A DNA stretch of 64,000 bases from an uncultured Methanomicrobiales archaeon (GCA_903900025.1 CAIULN010000042.1:1-64000); one strand, 5' to 3'. Positions 26,124 through 35,805 are shown, numbered from the stretch's first letter. Program-made: numbers and translations. Notes: generated by a model from the sequence alone, not told the origin.

Positions 26124-26183
26124 GCCATATTTTGAACCTTATTTTTAAAAATACCGGCAATCTCCCGATTTTATTAACAATCA

Positions 26184-26693
26184 ATGAACAATATATTTAT
26201 TACAATGAAACCGGAGCACCTCAGGCCTCTCGCGATCACGATGGGGATCATCACCGTCTCCAGCACACGTACGCCGGAGACGGATGCCAGTGGAATGGCG
26301 ATATGCGAGATCGTGAAGGCAGCAGGATTCCCCGTTGGGTATTATGTGGTTGTTCCCGACCGGGTCGAACGCATACGCTCCGAAATCGTAAAAGCTGCAA
26401 AGCATGCAAACTGTATCATCCTGAATGGCGGCACGGGTCTGACCAGCGATGACTGCACTATCGAGGCCGTCACACCCCTCTTGGAAAAGGTGATTGACGG
26501 GTTCGGCGAGCTCTTCAGGACCAAAAGCTATGAAGAGATCGGCACCGCGTCCATGCTCTCCCGTGCAGTTGCCGGCATTTACCGGCAGCGGGCAATCTTC
26601 TGTATCCCGGGTTCAACGGCAGCGGTCACACTCGCGACAAGCAGGCTGATCGTTCCGGAAATTGTCCATATCCTGTCGCACGCGACAAAATAA
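26184..26693 (+). CDS. moaB: Molybdenum cofactor biosynthesis protein B
   Basis: This MoaB/MogA-fold protein of 169 residues adenylylates molybdopterin before metal insertion; methanogens need the Mo/W cofactor for formylmethanofuran dehydrogenase and formate dehydrogenase. Motifs: ITVSSTRTPETDASG, CIILNGGTGLTSDDCTIEAV and the PGSTAAVTLATSRLIVPEI end. A TATA-like TTTTTAAAAATA at 26141-26152 fits a start at 26184 on a short leader; ATG 26205 is the alternative. Confidence 0.93.
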   Translation: MNNIFITMKPEHLRPLAITMGIITVSSTRTPETDASGMAICEIVKAAGFPVGYYVVVPDRVERIRSEIVKAAKHANCIILNGGTGLTSDDCTIEAVTPLLEKVIDGFGELFRTKSYEEIGTASMLSRAVAGIYRQRAIFCIPGSTAAVTLATSRLIVPEIVHILSHATK

Positions 26694-26803
26694 TTGTTCA
26701 ATCCGGGCAAAAAGCCGCCACGGCATGGTCGTGTGAATTTTTTATCACGAAAATTTCCGGTTTTCTTTGATAAGAGAAAGAACAGCTCGCACCAAGGAGA
26801 ATT

Positions 26804-26878
26804 ATGGAAGCGACAGAATCAATACGGTCTGAAAAAAACGGACCACGATGTAAATCCGCGAAAAAACTGCAGCACTAA
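26804..26878 (+). CDS. Possible 24-residue small ORF with strong SD
   Basis: ATG 26804 is preceded by AAGGAG at a spacing of five, and the frame encodes MEATESIRSEKNGPRCKSAK plus KLQH before TAA. The stop overlaps the convergent cgi121 stop by four bases. Only the ribosome site argues for translation; the peptide has no recognisable feature. Confidence 0.25.
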   Translation: MEATESIRSEKNGPRCKSAKKLQH

Positions 26879-27405
26879 CGGTATACCTCAAGGAGAGCAA
26901 CACGCTCGAGGACCAGGTCAGCGAGCCGCGACTCCCCGGCCGTTGCGATCTCTTCATCGGAGATTGAGAAGAGCTCTTTGAGCCGGGCGCGGCGTTCCGG
27001 CGTAATATCCTCCCAGTCCCCGTCAGCAAACCTGACCAGCGGCGTGAGCGCTTCCCACACCCCTTCGCACGCGGGACAACAGCAGACGTATGCACGGTTC
27101 TTCCCGGCATGAACCCCAAATGATGAGGCAACGGAGCACTGCCGGCTCCCCGAAGCGTACAGGAGCGCCTCCATCTCAGGTGAGTTTGCGATTAGCGTGC
27201 CTGCCTTCCATGACCGCAGCGCGTGCCGGAGTGCCGCCTCTGCGTGTCGTTTTCCGGCCAGGTTATCCGCATTAAAACAGATGATTGTAGTACCGGTGTC
27301 CGAGGCAATCGTGCGCAGTGCGTGCAGGAACCGCTCACAATCCCCGATGTCGAACACCGCGCCCCTGATCTCGCACGAAAAATCTATCCTGTCCATCTGG
27401 TTCAC
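26875..27405 (-). CDS. KEOPS complex subunit Cgi121
   Basis: The 176-residue protein matches Cgi121, the tRNA-binding subunit of KEOPS, which makes N6-threonylcarbamoyladenosine at A37 of ANN-decoding tRNAs. Family pattern: [20 protein letters not shown] (the conserved A-G-x-x-H), [16 protein letters not shown], then [17 protein letters not shown]. The start ATG overlaps the hel308 stop as ATGA; pairing of Cgi121 with Hel308 is common in Euryarchaeota. Confidence 0.88.
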   Translation of the reverse strand: MNQMDRIDFSCEIRGAVFDIGDCERFLHALRTIASDTGTTIICFNADNLAGKRHAEAALRHALRSWKAGTLIANSPEMEALLYASGSRQCSVASSFGVHAGKNRAYVCCCPACEGVWEALTPLVRFADGDWEDITPERRARLKELFSISDEEIATAGESRLADLVLERVALLEVYR

Positions 27406-29564
27406 CGGAACTGTAAGAGGGAGGACTGTGTGCCCGCAGGATCGTTTTTGGCATCTGCCGCGTGTCTGCCTTTTTTCCCCTTCAACTGCTCAAAGACCTG
27501 TTCTGTGATGCCGCGCCCGATAATACTAGTGACCTGTGCGATCCCGGCTGCCATAATCGCATCAGGGGTCTGGATCCCGTTGTTGAACAGCCTGCGGGCA
27601 CGCACCCGCCCGATCCCCCGCAACCTGACAAGCGGGAACAGCTCGCGGCGGATGCCGCTCTTCATACAGACCTCATACTCGCGGATGGGTGTATAAAACT
27701 GCGGCCTGAACATCCGTGCAAGCTCTGCACCTGCATGCAGCAGCCAGTTGATGCTCTCCACCATGCCATAGATATCGCCGGGCCCTACCGAATACCGTTC
27801 GCAGATCTTCTTTTCGGACAATTCGTTTGCCCAGTCAGATAGGAGCAGTGCTGTTTTCAACGAGCGGTAGAACGTTTCCGATTCATCGTTGTCCTCCGGT
27901 TGTGCGACCCAGAGCTGATCGGAGCTCTTGTCCAGGATCCGGTGCAGCGTGGGAAGATCTGCATTGCGGACATACAGTGCCGGCATGTCGGGAGTGCAGC
28001 AGATCAGGTGCAGCAGCCCAAGGTCGGTGTATTCCTGGCGTGCACGCATCTCACGGACCATGATATCGGCACTCCGGGGGTCGATATAGAGCCGTGAAAC
28101 GATCATCCCGAATTCGGTTGCGCCAAGGTGTTCGCCGACTTCCACCAGCATGTCGGAGGATACGAGGAATGCGAGCGCTGCGTCAACCGACCGCTGGATC
28201 AGCCGGGCTTTCCTGTTCTCATGGACATAGAAGGTGCGGTCCATGAATTCCGCCAGCTCGCCACGGGTCCCGGCAAACCCCGATGCGATGAGGGAGAGGA
28301 TATGGGTATACAGCGCAGCGGGATCGGCAGATTTCGAATGCACCTCTTCTGCCGGTGCGTCGATATACCATTCAAACAGTTCCTCCACCTGCCCCTCGTC
28401 CCTGGCAATCAGGACTGCCTCCCCGAAGGGATCGAGGTGCGGACGCCCCGCCCTGCCCGCCATCTGGTGGTACTCGCGCACCGGGATCGGCTGCATGCCC
28501 CCCTCTGTCGAGTACCGCAGGTAATCGCGGATGATGACCCGGCGGGCGGGCAGGTTTAGCCCCGCGGCAAGCGTCGGGGTGGAGGAGATGCACTTGATCA
28601 GCCCCGTACGAAACCCGCCCTCGATAAGACCGCGGGCCTCGCGGCGCAGGCCTGCATGGTGGAACGCCGCGCCCTTTGACACGCACCCGGCAAGCACTTT
28701 GTCCATCTCTGTCTCTGCAAGGGAATTCAGCCGCGCTGCCAGTTCCTCAAGTCCGGCCGAATCGCTGTTGATCGCTGATGCTGCCCGCCTGGCAAACGCC
28801 TCGGCATTGCGGCGGGACGAGACAAAGACGAGGCATTGCCCCCCCGTCGCAATGGTGTCAAGGCAGAGGTTCAGGTCGTCATACTTCTTCGATACCGGTG
28901 TGACCGGGTGGGTGGAATCGTGGAAATGAATGGTATTATTACAGAAAACCCCCTGGAGCAGGTCAACCGGGCGCCAGGAGCTTGTCACCAGTTCCGCATC
29001 GAGCCATCCGGCAAGGGACTGCGGGTTGCCGATGGTGGCAGAAAGGGCGACCACCTGCATCGAAGGGTTCCTATACCGCATCTTTGCAATCACCATCTCG
29101 AGCGTGGGGCCGCGGTCAGCAGAATCGATCAGGTGCACTTCGTCCACGATTAACAGTGAGATCTCTTCGAGCCAGCGGGTGCTGTTGCGCAGGAGCGAGT
29201 CAACCTTCTCGCTGGTGGCCACAATGATATCATTTCTGCCAAGGGAGTCATCCCGGCGGTCATAGTCCCCGGTGGCGATCCCGACCCGCACGCCCTTTCC
29301 CCGGAACTCATCGTATTTCTCGCTGGCGAGCGCCTTGAGGGGGACGATGTAGAGGCATTTGCCCCCCTGTGTGATATGGTGGTGCATTGCCATTTCGGCG
29401 ACAAGCGTCTTGCCGCTCGCGGTAGGGATGGCAATAAGCAGGTTTTTTCCTGTAAACAGCCCTTTGTTGACACAGTCTGCCTGCGGGGGGTAGAGCTCGA
29501 CCATGCCGGCACGCCCGTACTGCTGCTTGAGAGGCAAAGGGATGGCAAGGTCAGCAATCAGCAT
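27402..29564 (-). CDS. hel308: ATP-dependent DNA helicase Hel308
   Basis: A 720-residue superfamily 2 helicase that unwinds lagging-strand forks and helps restart replication. Motifs in order: Q-region LYPPQADCV, Walker [15 protein letters not shown] box [10 protein letters not shown], motif [11 protein letters not shown], motif [15 protein letters not shown], motif [12 protein letters not shown], then the winged helix, ratchet and a C-terminal HhH ([20 protein letters not shown]). Full length for the family. Translationally coupled to cgi121. Confidence 0.97.
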   Translation of the reverse strand: MLIADLAIPLPLKQQYGRAGMVELYPPQADCVNKGLFTGKNLLIAIPTASGKTLVAEMAMHHHITQGGKCLYIVPLKALASEKYDEFRGKGVRVGIATGDYDRRDDSLGRNDIIVATSEKVDSLLRNSTRWLEEISLLIVDEVHLIDSADRGPTLEMVIAKMRYRNPSMQVVALSATIGNPQSLAGWLDAELVTSSWRPVDLLQGVFCNNTIHFHDSTHPVTPVSKKYDDLNLCLDTIATGGQCLVFVSSRRNAEAFARRAASAINSDSAGLEELAARLNSLAETEMDKVLAGCVSKGAAFHHAGLRREARGLIEGGFRTGLIKCISSTPTLAAGLNLPARRVIIRDYLRYSTEGGMQPIPVREYHQMAGRAGRPHLDPFGEAVLIARDEGQVEELFEWYIDAPAEEVHSKSADPAALYTHILSLIASGFAGTRGELAEFMDRTFYVHENRKARLIQRSVDAALAFLVSSDMLVEVGEHLGATEFGMIVSRLYIDPRSADIMVREMRARQEYTDLGLLHLICCTPDMPALYVRNADLPTLHRILDKSSDQLWVAQPEDNDESETFYRSLKTALLLSDWANELSEKKICERYSVGPGDIYGMVESINWLLHAGAELARMFRPQFYTPIREYEVCMKSGIRRELFPLVRLRGIGRVRARRLFNNGIQTPDAIMAAGIAQVTSIIGRGITEQVFEQLKGKKGRHAADAKNDPAGTQSSLLQFR

Positions 29565-29707
29565 GCGCTACCCCAGAAAAAGATCAATACAGCCATCAGA
29601 AAAAACGCCGGGCGTATCACATCCCGTCCTGCGCCGGGCGTCTCTTCCCTCCGGAAACAAGGCCCGGAGAGGATCGGATGGTGGCAGGCAGCTGGGTCTC
29701 ATCGGTC

Positions 29708-30253
29708 TTAATAGTAATAACTAATCAGGTTCTGCTTTGCCTCTTTCTTCTTCTTGTCTAAAAAGGCAAAGACGCTCTCATGGGGGACGCCTTCAATTAA
29801 CATGTCAATCGCAGTCCGGGCAACCTTGAGCTGCTCGGGATACCCGATCAGCGCCACGGTCTTTCCGAAGATGGATATCTCCACGTCGGTCATATTCTCG
29901 ATCTGCCCACGGGCACGCCCGTCCCGCCCGATGATCCTCCCCCGCAGCCGCTCCATGTGCCGGGGGCCGTCGGCAAGTCCGGAGAGATCGATCAGATCAA
30001 GCAGGAGATCTTCATCATCCAGCAGCGTAAACGCACGTTCGGGGGAGAACCCGCGGTTGATCGCATTGACCGTCTCCACCGCACGGAGCAGGGGGACCGT
30101 ATTCTCATCAGATCCCTCAATTTTTACGATCCCCTCTTTGCTGTCGATGGTAATCTTGGTGCACGTTTTTGTCTCGAGCTCTTTTTTTGTCGCACCCCCT
30201 TTGCCGATCAATGCACCAATCCTGCTCCCTGCAATTTTTACTTCCTGCATCAT
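29708..30253 (-). CDS. KH-domain RNA-binding protein (archaeal Pno1/Dim2-like)
   Basis: The 181-residue protein has two KH domains: GSRIGALIGKGGATKKELE (with the GxxG loop) and RLRGRIIGRDGRARGQIENM. It matches the archaeal Pno1/Dim2 family implicated in small-subunit rRNA maturation. The gene order RIO1 kinase followed by this protein is conserved in many archaea and supports a ribosome-assembly role. The C-terminus is Lys-rich. Confidence 0.92.
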   Translation of the reverse strand: MMQEVKIAGSRIGALIGKGGATKKELETKTCTKITIDSKEGIVKIEGSDENTVPLLRAVETVNAINRGFSPERAFTLLDDEDLLLDLIDLSGLADGPRHMERLRGRIIGRDGRARGQIENMTDVEISIFGKTVALIGYPEQLKVARTAIDMLIEGVPHESVFAFLDKKKKEAKQNLISYYY

Positions 30254-30339
30254 CTCAGTTCACCTCTGTTCTGCCCCCTCGATTTTTCTCTCATTCTCCC
30301 TTCAGCCTGCCATCGCGTCCCGAAACTGTTTATGTGAAT

Positions 30340-31116
30340 TTAAGGTTCACGCGTATCAAGCCCGGTCACCGCGTGAAAGACCCCGATATCGCTCTGCACC
30401 TTGCAGCGGTGGGCAAAGAACCGGTTGATATTTTTGATATCCCTCATCAGGAACTGGAGCGCACGCGGGTGGTCAAGGGTGACCGACTGCCCCATATCAA
30501 TGAGATATGGTTTGTCGCCGTATAATATATTGAACTCGCTTAAGTCCGCGTGCACCAGTTCTGCCATGTGGTACAGGGTATCGATATACCCGATGATACA
30601 TTCATAGACCGTTTCGGGATCGCTGATCTCTGCGTTGCGCAGGTGGGGGTACGGGCGCTCGTCTTTGCCGACAAACGACATGATAAGGATATTTCTGTCC
30701 CAGACGAGCGGTTCCGGCACGGGTATGCCGGCGTCCCGCGCCCGTGCAAGGTTGGAATATTCTTTCTTTGTCCAGGCAAAGATCAGGTCTTTTCTGTTTT
30801 TTCTCACATTGGAAAACCGGCGGTCCCCAACGATATAGGTACTCATGGTATTGAAGTTTGCCGTGCGGATCCGGTAGATCTTGATCGCGATACCGGCACC
30901 GTCCCGTATCCCGTAAAAGACGTTTGCCTCTTTGCCGGTACTGATCGAACCACCGATTTCCGATATCCATTTTTTATGGACCAGTTTATAGAGGGCTAAA
31001 AGGGTGACCTCATCAAAGACATCCTCACGCACCTTGAGCTGGTCGGCGTCCCTGATGCGGATGCCCAGCCTCTCGAGATCGTAATCAAACCTCTCCTCTT
31101 TTCTTTCTATATTCAC
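30340..31116 (-). CDS. rio1: RIO1-type serine protein kinase
   Basis: A 258-residue atypical kinase active in late 40S-type subunit maturation. Features: P-loop-like ISTGKEANVFYG, Lys in IAIKIYRIRTANF, flexible loop, catalytic VHADLSEFNILY (with H-x-D-x-x-x-x-N) and the metal-binding Asp in YLIDMGQSVTLDHP. It sits 34 bases downstream of tyrS and 86 bases upstream of the KH-domain gene. Confidence 0.95.
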   Translation of the reverse strand: MNIERKEERFDYDLERLGIRIRDADQLKVREDVFDEVTLLALYKLVHKKWISEIGGSISTGKEANVFYGIRDGAGIAIKIYRIRTANFNTMSTYIVGDRRFSNVRKNRKDLIFAWTKKEYSNLARARDAGIPVPEPLVWDRNILIMSFVGKDERPYPHLRNAEISDPETVYECIIGYIDTLYHMAELVHADLSEFNILYGDKPYLIDMGQSVTLDHPRALQFLMRDIKNINRFFAHRCKVQSDIGVFHAVTGLDTREP

Positions 31117-31150
31117 AGGATATCCACCAGATTTTCTCTTTTACTGAGTA

Positions 31151-32092
31151 TCATCGGATATAATCGCGGACCGGGCCAAGGATCTCAATCAGGCAGTCGG
31201 CGCAGGTCTTTTTGAGGTCGAGCGGGTGGATCTCTTTGTTGCCATATGCCTGCTCTATCTCACCGTACCTGGCAAATGACCTGTCCCCCCCGAATTTTTC
31301 AGCTCGCCGGACGGTAACGTGGGGGAGTCGTGGGAATATGTGGTGCTGGAAGATCTGGAGCACGGGGTTCTCTGCAATTTCCGGGGGGCAGAACGCCTTC
31401 TGGCACTTCTTTTGTATCTCATCCTCGCTGTCAGCCACCGAGATGAAGTTGCCCTGCGACGAGGACATCTTCTTGCCGTCAAGCCCGTTCAGGATCGGGG
31501 TGTGGATGCAGACCGGTGCCGGATACCCGAAGTTGATCAGGTGCTCGCGGGCGAGCATGTGGATCTTGCGCTGGTCGATCCCCCCCACCGCAGCGTCGAC
31601 GTTGAGCATGGCGATATCTGCCGCCTGCATCAGGGGGTAGATCATCTGGGAGACCGTCGGGTGGTCCATCTGGCGCCCGACCTCGTCCATGCTCCGCATC
31701 GCACGGTTCAGGGTGACCTGCTGGGAGAGCTGGAGTACAAGCAGGTCATACTCACGGGAGAGCTGGAGGTCAGAACCGAGGATATAGGTCACATTTTTCA
31801 GGCCCAGCCCCTCAAAACAGCGGCGGTTGTAATCCGCGAGCTCCCGCACCTGTTCCATGGTTCCCTTCCGGTTAAGGAAGGCATGGAGATCGGCGAGCAG
31901 GACGACAACATCGAAACCGGCTGCCTGAAGGTCGACCAGCTTATTGACGGTCACAAGGTGCCCGAGGTGGATCTCCCCGCTTGGCTCATAGCCGGCGTAG
32001 ACTTTCTTTGCAGGTTGTGACAGGAGTGAGCGGAGTTCGTCATCAGTGACGATCTCAACCGTGTTGCGTGTCGCCCGTTCGTACGAGTCCAT
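31151..32092 (-). CDS. tyrS: Tyrosyl-tRNA synthetase (archaeal type)
   Basis: The 313-residue class I synthetase has YAGYEPSGEIHLGHL (HIGH-type motif, HLGH) and GLDGKKMSSSQGNF (KMSKS type). The length and absence of an S4 domain are those of the archaeal/eukaryotic form. MDSYERATRNTVE at 32092 is the natural N-terminus; the longer open frame overlaps the upstream gap gene. No SD is visible, so leaderless or re-initiation translation is likely. Confidence 0.97.
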   Translation of the reverse strand: MDSYERATRNTVEIVTDDELRSLLSQPAKKVYAGYEPSGEIHLGHLVTVNKLVDLQAAGFDVVVLLADLHAFLNRKGTMEQVRELADYNRRCFEGLGLKNVTYILGSDLQLSREYDLLVLQLSQQVTLNRAMRSMDEVGRQMDHPTVSQMIYPLMQAADIAMLNVDAAVGGIDQRKIHMLAREHLINFGYPAPVCIHTPILNGLDGKKMSSSQGNFISVADSEDEIQKKCQKAFCPPEIAENPVLQIFQHHIFPRLPHVTVRRAEKFGGDRSFARYGEIEQAYGNKEIHPLDLKKTCADCLIEILGPVRDYIR

Positions 32093-32117
32093 TAAAAAGA
32101 ATGGGTTATCGTGGGTG

Positions 32118-33149
32118 TTAATGGTTATTCTGGATCGGGGAAAAGCCAAGGGCGTCGTTGGTCATTTTAATCGATCTCGCGCCATCTTTTTCGATACCCG
32201 TCATCGCCCGGATCGCGTCGATATTCTCGACCACGATATCTGCCTCCTGGTGGATCGCCTGGAAAAAGCAGAGCTCCTTTCCTTTTGCATAGACGGAATC
32301 CTCGAAAATGCAGTTCTCGTAGAGATCCGAGCGGGGCCTCCCGAGGTCCATCGCAAACTCCTTGAGCTCTGCAGTGCTCTTGATTGCAGCGCTCTTTTTT
32401 ATCAGTCCCATCCTCGGGTGGGTTTTAATAAGCTCAATGACCCGGTCCCGTGAAACGTCCTTCTTTGTCGTGATCTGGATTGCGTGCATGTGCATCATCG
32501 TGGTCGGGACGATCATCGCCATCGTGGTGATCGAGATATGGGGGAGTACGGTCAGAACATCGGGGCCATGGTGGCTGGGGACGCTCACAGGATCGAGAAC
32601 GACGGCATCGATGGGGCCCTTCTTGATCTCTCCGGGGTCGGATCCCCGCCGTACCATGACCGCATGCACGTGGGCAACGCTGTACTCCTGGTCAATCGCG
32701 TGGATGATCCGGCAGAGCCCGGTGGTATTGCAGGAAACGACACGGACGAACTTTTTGCCGATTGCATCCCGGTAATTGCAGGATGAGTTGAAGGAGAACC
32801 CGGCAACTTCGTGGTCTTCCCCCCCCTGCCAGATCGCCCTGATTCCGAGTTTTTCATACAGGGGCTTGTTCGTTGCGCCGACATCCCCGGGTGTCGCGTC
32901 GACTACGACGTCTGCCTGCTTGCACATGTCCTCAACCGATCCGGCGACAGAAAGCCCTACCTTTTCAAACGCCGGTTTTTTGGAGATGTCCGCGATGTAC
33001 AGCGGATAGCCCCGCTGCTTTGCCACAAAAGCCTCGGCGTTCGGGCGGGTCTTGGAGACGCCGACAACCTTCATGTCCTTCTGGGCGGCGACAGCATCGG
33101 CCACACGCTTGCCGACGGTTCCATATCCATTGATGGCGACCTTGATCAT
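32118..33149 (-). CDS. gap: Archaeal phosphorylating glyceraldehyde-3-phosphate dehydrogenase
   Basis: The 343-residue protein interconverts glyceraldehyde-3-phosphate and 1,3-bisphosphoglycerate with NAD(P); in methanogens it mainly serves gluconeogenesis. N-terminus MIKVAINGYGTVGKRVADAV is the dinucleotide fold, SCNTTGLCRIIHAID holds the catalytic Cys, and HGPDVLTVLPHISITTMAMIVP is typical of the archaeal class. Start 33149 excludes a 16-residue extension without homology. Confidence 0.96.
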   Translation of the reverse strand: MIKVAINGYGTVGKRVADAVAAQKDMKVVGVSKTRPNAEAFVAKQRGYPLYIADISKKPAFEKVGLSVAGSVEDMCKQADVVVDATPGDVGATNKPLYEKLGIRAIWQGGEDHEVAGFSFNSSCNYRDAIGKKFVRVVSCNTTGLCRIIHAIDQEYSVAHVHAVMVRRGSDPGEIKKGPIDAVVLDPVSVPSHHGPDVLTVLPHISITTMAMIVPTTMMHMHAIQITTKKDVSRDRVIELIKTHPRMGLIKKSAAIKSTAELKEFAMDLGRPRSDLYENCIFEDSVYAKGKELCFFQAIHQEADIVVENIDAIRAMTGIEKDGARSIKMTNDALGFSPIQNNH

Positions 33150-33197
33150 ACAATCGTACATTGCTCCGGCAGTGAAAAAGCTATCCAAACTGAGCAT

Positions 33198-33370
33198 GCC
33201 CTGATCACGAAATATCAGGATTCTTCCGATACGGTGTATTGACGCTCAGGGGGGCTTTGCCCCCGCCGCGCGGGCTCCCCCGATTGCGATATCTCAAAAA
33301 AGCCGGAACTGTACTATCCTCTCGCTATGATTCATGCCATACGTAAGGTCAGTCTGATCTTTTCTGACAA
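33198..33370. other. Intergenic region with a GC-rich hairpin
   Basis: The 173 bases between divergent gap and the methyltransferase contain the perfect hairpin GGGGGC-TTT-GCCCCC at 33250-33264, followed by a GC-rich tract (CCGCCGCGCGGGC). No gene is visible. The hairpin may be a transcription boundary or a small palindrome. Confidence 0.4.
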
Positions 33371-34231
33371 ATGATCTTTCCAGTATCAACATATTCTCCA
33401 CTCAAAAACGCTGGTTACTTGACCTTTGAGCACCCAGAATCATCGCAGGGAACCGTGGTGACGCCGACAGCGACAGTTTTTTTCCAGAATGACCGGCTTA
33501 AAATTATCAATGACGATATCCTCACTACCCGGCGCATGAAGGCCGGGAGCGTGGACCTTGTTGTCACCTCACCTCCGTACAATGTCGATATCCGGTACGG
33601 CAACCATAACGACGGGAGCTCCTATGAAGAATACCTCTCATTCTCAAAGCGCTGGATGGCGCGGTGTTTCCGCTGGCTCGGGGATTCCGGCAGGTTCTGC
33701 CTCAACATTCCGCTGGACAAGAACAAAGGCGGCCAGCAGAGCGTTGGTGCTGACCTGACTGCACTTGCCAAGGAGACCGGGTTCAGGTACCATGCCACGG
33801 TTGTCTGGAACGAGGGCAACATCTCGCGCCGGACCGCATGGGGGTCGTGGATGAGTCCATCGGCACCGTTCGTGATCGCACCCGTGGAGCTGATCATCGT
33901 CCTCTTCAAAGGGAGCTGGAAGCGGCCTGCAGAGGGTAGGAGATCCGACATATCGCGGCAGGAGTTCATGGACTGGACAAACGGGCTCTGGACGTTTTCG
34001 GGTGAGAGTAAAAAAAAGGTGGGGCACCCGGCGCCGTTCCCGGTAGAACTGCCGCTGCGCTGCATGAAACTCTTCAGCTATGTCGGGGACACCGTCCTCG
34101 ACCCGTTCATGGGCAGCGGGAGTACCCTTGTTGCCGCATCCCGGTGCAACCGCAGAGGTATCGGGATCGAGCTGGACGAGGAGTACTGCAGGATTGCGCT
34201 TGAGCGGATCAGGGAGGACACTGATCGTTAA
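33371..34231 (+). CDS. DNA methyltransferase (N4-cytosine or N6-adenine), no restriction partner seen
   Basis: A 286-residue amino-methyltransferase: catalytic motif IV VTSPPYNVDI near residue 60, then the SAM-binding motif I DPFMGSGSTLVAASRCNRRG at the C-terminal side, the beta-class order. GIGIELDEEYCRIALERI follows. SPPY is compatible with either exocyclic N4-C or N6-A modification. No restriction endonuclease gene adjoins it, so it may be an orphan used for marking rather than defence. The N-terminal 50 residues are not typical. Confidence 0.9.
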   Translation: MIFPVSTYSPLKNAGYLTFEHPESSQGTVVTPTATVFFQNDRLKIINDDILTTRRMKAGSVDLVVTSPPYNVDIRYGNHNDGSSYEEYLSFSKRWMARCFRWLGDSGRFCLNIPLDKNKGGQQSVGADLTALAKETGFRYHATVVWNEGNISRRTAWGSWMSPSAPFVIAPVELIIVLFKGSWKRPAEGRRSDISRQEFMDWTNGLWTFSGESKKKVGHPAPFPVELPLRCMKLFSYVGDTVLDPFMGSGSTLVAASRCNRRGIGIELDEEYCRIALERIREDTDR

Positions 34232-34312
34232 ACGGGTTTTGCCTTCCAAAAGGACGGTTTACCTGCCAGCTTGGCTTTGATATCCCGGCACGTTCAGGTG
34301 TCCCGGTACGAT

Positions 34313-34534
34313 ATGTCGGGACTGACACCTCTCCGTCTTGATGAGGTATCCGCAAAGCTGAGAAACCATGGGTATAACGCCCGTATCCCTGGCAGCAGAC
34401 ATCAGCGGATGGTGAATATGGCAATAAAAAGATCATTTTGCTCCCCGCATATGCCCAGAACCGATGTGAGCGTCGGGCGTATCCGCGAGTTCATCAATGA
34501 AGCGGGGATATCGCGGGAAGAATACATCTCATAA
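34313..34534 (+). CDS. HicA-like mRNA interferase (toxin) without visible HicB
   Basis: The 73-residue protein resembles HicA: LTPLRLDEVSAKLRNHGYN for the dsRBD-like start, GSRHQRMVN with the catalytic-site GSxH, and SVGRIREFINEAGISREEY for the last helix. HicA normally pairs with an antitoxin HicB gene, but none adjoins it. ATG 34313 is preferred over a TTG at 34271. The family call is moderate since the central strand differs from typical members. Confidence 0.65.
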   Translation: MSGLTPLRLDEVSAKLRNHGYNARIPGSRHQRMVNMAIKRSFCSPHMPRTDVSVGRIREFINEAGISREEYIS

Positions 34535-34546
34535 TCCCCACTATCG

Positions 34547-35353
34547 TTACAAATTGATCGTATCAGGCACCGCTTCATCGCCTTTCATGCGCCACACCTC
34601 AAGCCTGCCGTTATACAGCACAAAAACTCCGATCTCCTCCCCCTTTTTATAAGCCCGCATCCGGTCGTCGTAGACCTTCCGGATATATCGGAGCCCGTTT
34701 TGTGCAAAATACCTGCACATGAACTCATAGAACCGGATCGTCTGCTCCAGGAACGCGGTCTCGTACACCTTGGTCTCCTGCGCCAGCCCGATGCTCTCGG
34801 CAACCGGAATTTCGTTATGGTACGTGCCGTGCCGGTTCAGCCCGCTGATCTGCCGCCAGTCCACGAACCCTGCCTCATCGGGTTCGCGGTGGAGCATGTA
34901 CGGGTAGATCCGGCAGATAGAGAGCCTTTTTTCATAAATCCGGCAACGCTCCCCGTCCAAAAAGATGCACGACCCGTTATGTTGTGTCCGCAGGGCATAG
35001 CCGGAGTCGTAGAACCGTCCGTGCTGGTCACAGAGCTCGAAGTACGGTGCGGGCAGAAGTGCAGCCGGTTCGACCGCCTTGATCACAGCGGTGTCCCGGT
35101 CAAGGAGAAAGACATGGTCGTTAAACTCCCTTGTGCAGCAGCGGGTGCAGCAGGTGCATGCAAACCCGACGTTTCGGATAACCGCTGCCAGCGTATCAAC
35201 AGGATAGTCCGTCACCAAGACCAGGTCCTGCCTGAGCGCGGAGATGCGGGAACTGATCCCGGGAATTATCCGGTCATTCCGGCGGTCAATACTCCCTGGT
35301 TCCGGACCGGCACCCTTGCGGGAGGGACCGGGTGGATCGGGGGGCATTGTCAT
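34547..35353 (-). CDS. YkgJ-type Cys-cluster (predicted Fe-S) protein
   Basis: The 268-residue protein contains ACTCCTRCCTREF and later CIFLDGERCRIYEKRLSICRIYPYM, the paired Cys motifs of the YkgJ/UPF0153 family, thought to bind a metal or Fe-S cluster. Function unknown; often associated with oxidative or RNA/protein modification. Its ATG overlaps the msrB stop (ATGA at 35350-35353), so it is co-translated with MsrB, suggesting a redox link. Confidence 0.8.
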   Translation of the reverse strand: MTMPPDPPGPSRKGAGPEPGSIDRRNDRIIPGISSRISALRQDLVLVTDYPVDTLAAVIRNVGFACTCCTRCCTREFNDHVFLLDRDTAVIKAVEPAALLPAPYFELCDQHGRFYDSGYALRTQHNGSCIFLDGERCRIYEKRLSICRIYPYMLHREPDEAGFVDWRQISGLNRHGTYHNEIPVAESIGLAQETKVYETAFLEQTIRFYEFMCRYFAQNGLRYIRKVYDDRMRAYKKGEEIGVFVLYNGRLEVWRMKGDEAVPDTINL

Positions 35354-35805
35354 GCGTGCTGCCCGAGGAATGCAAGGGACGCGGAGTTCATACAGAACCT
35401 TTTAAATGCTGGTGGCGGTCCGTCATCGAACACGTGCCCGAGGTGGGCACCGCAGCGTGCGCAGAGCACTTCGGTCCGCACCATTCCCAGAGACCGGTCC
35501 GGTACTGTGGTGATGTTCAGGTGCGACACCGGTGCAGAAAAACTGGGCCACCCCGTCCCCGAATCAAATTTTTGATCTGAACTGAAGAGATCGGTGCCGC
35601 AGCAGGCGCACCGGTAGAGCCCGTGCTCTTTGCAATCGTGGTACTTGCCGGTAAACGCCGGCTCGGTGCCCTTTTTCCGTGCAACCTCGTACTGCTCTGC
35701 TGTTAGGATTGCTCTCCATTCGCTGTCGGTCTTTTCAACCCTGTCGAGGTTCTCTATCGTACCGGTAAGGGCTGAATAAATGGGGGTTGTCTGGCCTTTT
35801 TGCAT
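35350..35805 (-). CDS. msrB: Peptide methionine-(R)-sulfoxide reductase
   Basis: The 151-residue enzyme reduces oxidised methionine in proteins. It has zinc-binding CACCG and CARCGAHLGHVF, SGTGWPSF, and the catalytic Cys in KRFCMNSASL. Relatives using selenocysteine have Sec at this place, so this is the Cys form. The coupled YkgJ-like gene follows. An upstream region of 220 bases (35806-36025) has a TATA-like sequence near 35938-35945 on the minus strand, far from the start. Confidence 0.97.
   Translation of the reverse strand: MQKGQTTPIYSALTGTIENLDRVEKTDSEWRAILTAEQYEVARKKGTEPAFTGKYHDCKEHGLYRCACCGTDLFSSDQKFDSGTGWPSFSAPVSHLNITTVPDRSLGMVRTEVLCARCGAHLGHVFDDGPPPAFKRFCMNSASLAFLGQHA

Larger units (their letters stand above)
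25564..26183. other. Replication origin (oriC) beside orc1/cdc6
   Basis: This 620-base AT-rich region contains no convincing gene. It carries three clear ORB elements with a TTCCA-N-x-GAAAC core and flanking G-run: two on the minus strand (25629-25652 and 25784-25806) and one on the plus strand (26101-26123), so they face inward from the two sides. AT-rich candidate unwinding stretches lie at about 25680-25735 and 25846-25915. Weaker half-elements (for example CATGGAAATGAG at 26071) are possible. Confidence 0.85.

Noticed and set aside
25922-26128. A 68-codon minus-strand frame in the origin region
   Set aside because: It lies across an ORB element in AT-rich origin sequence and has no SD or homology.
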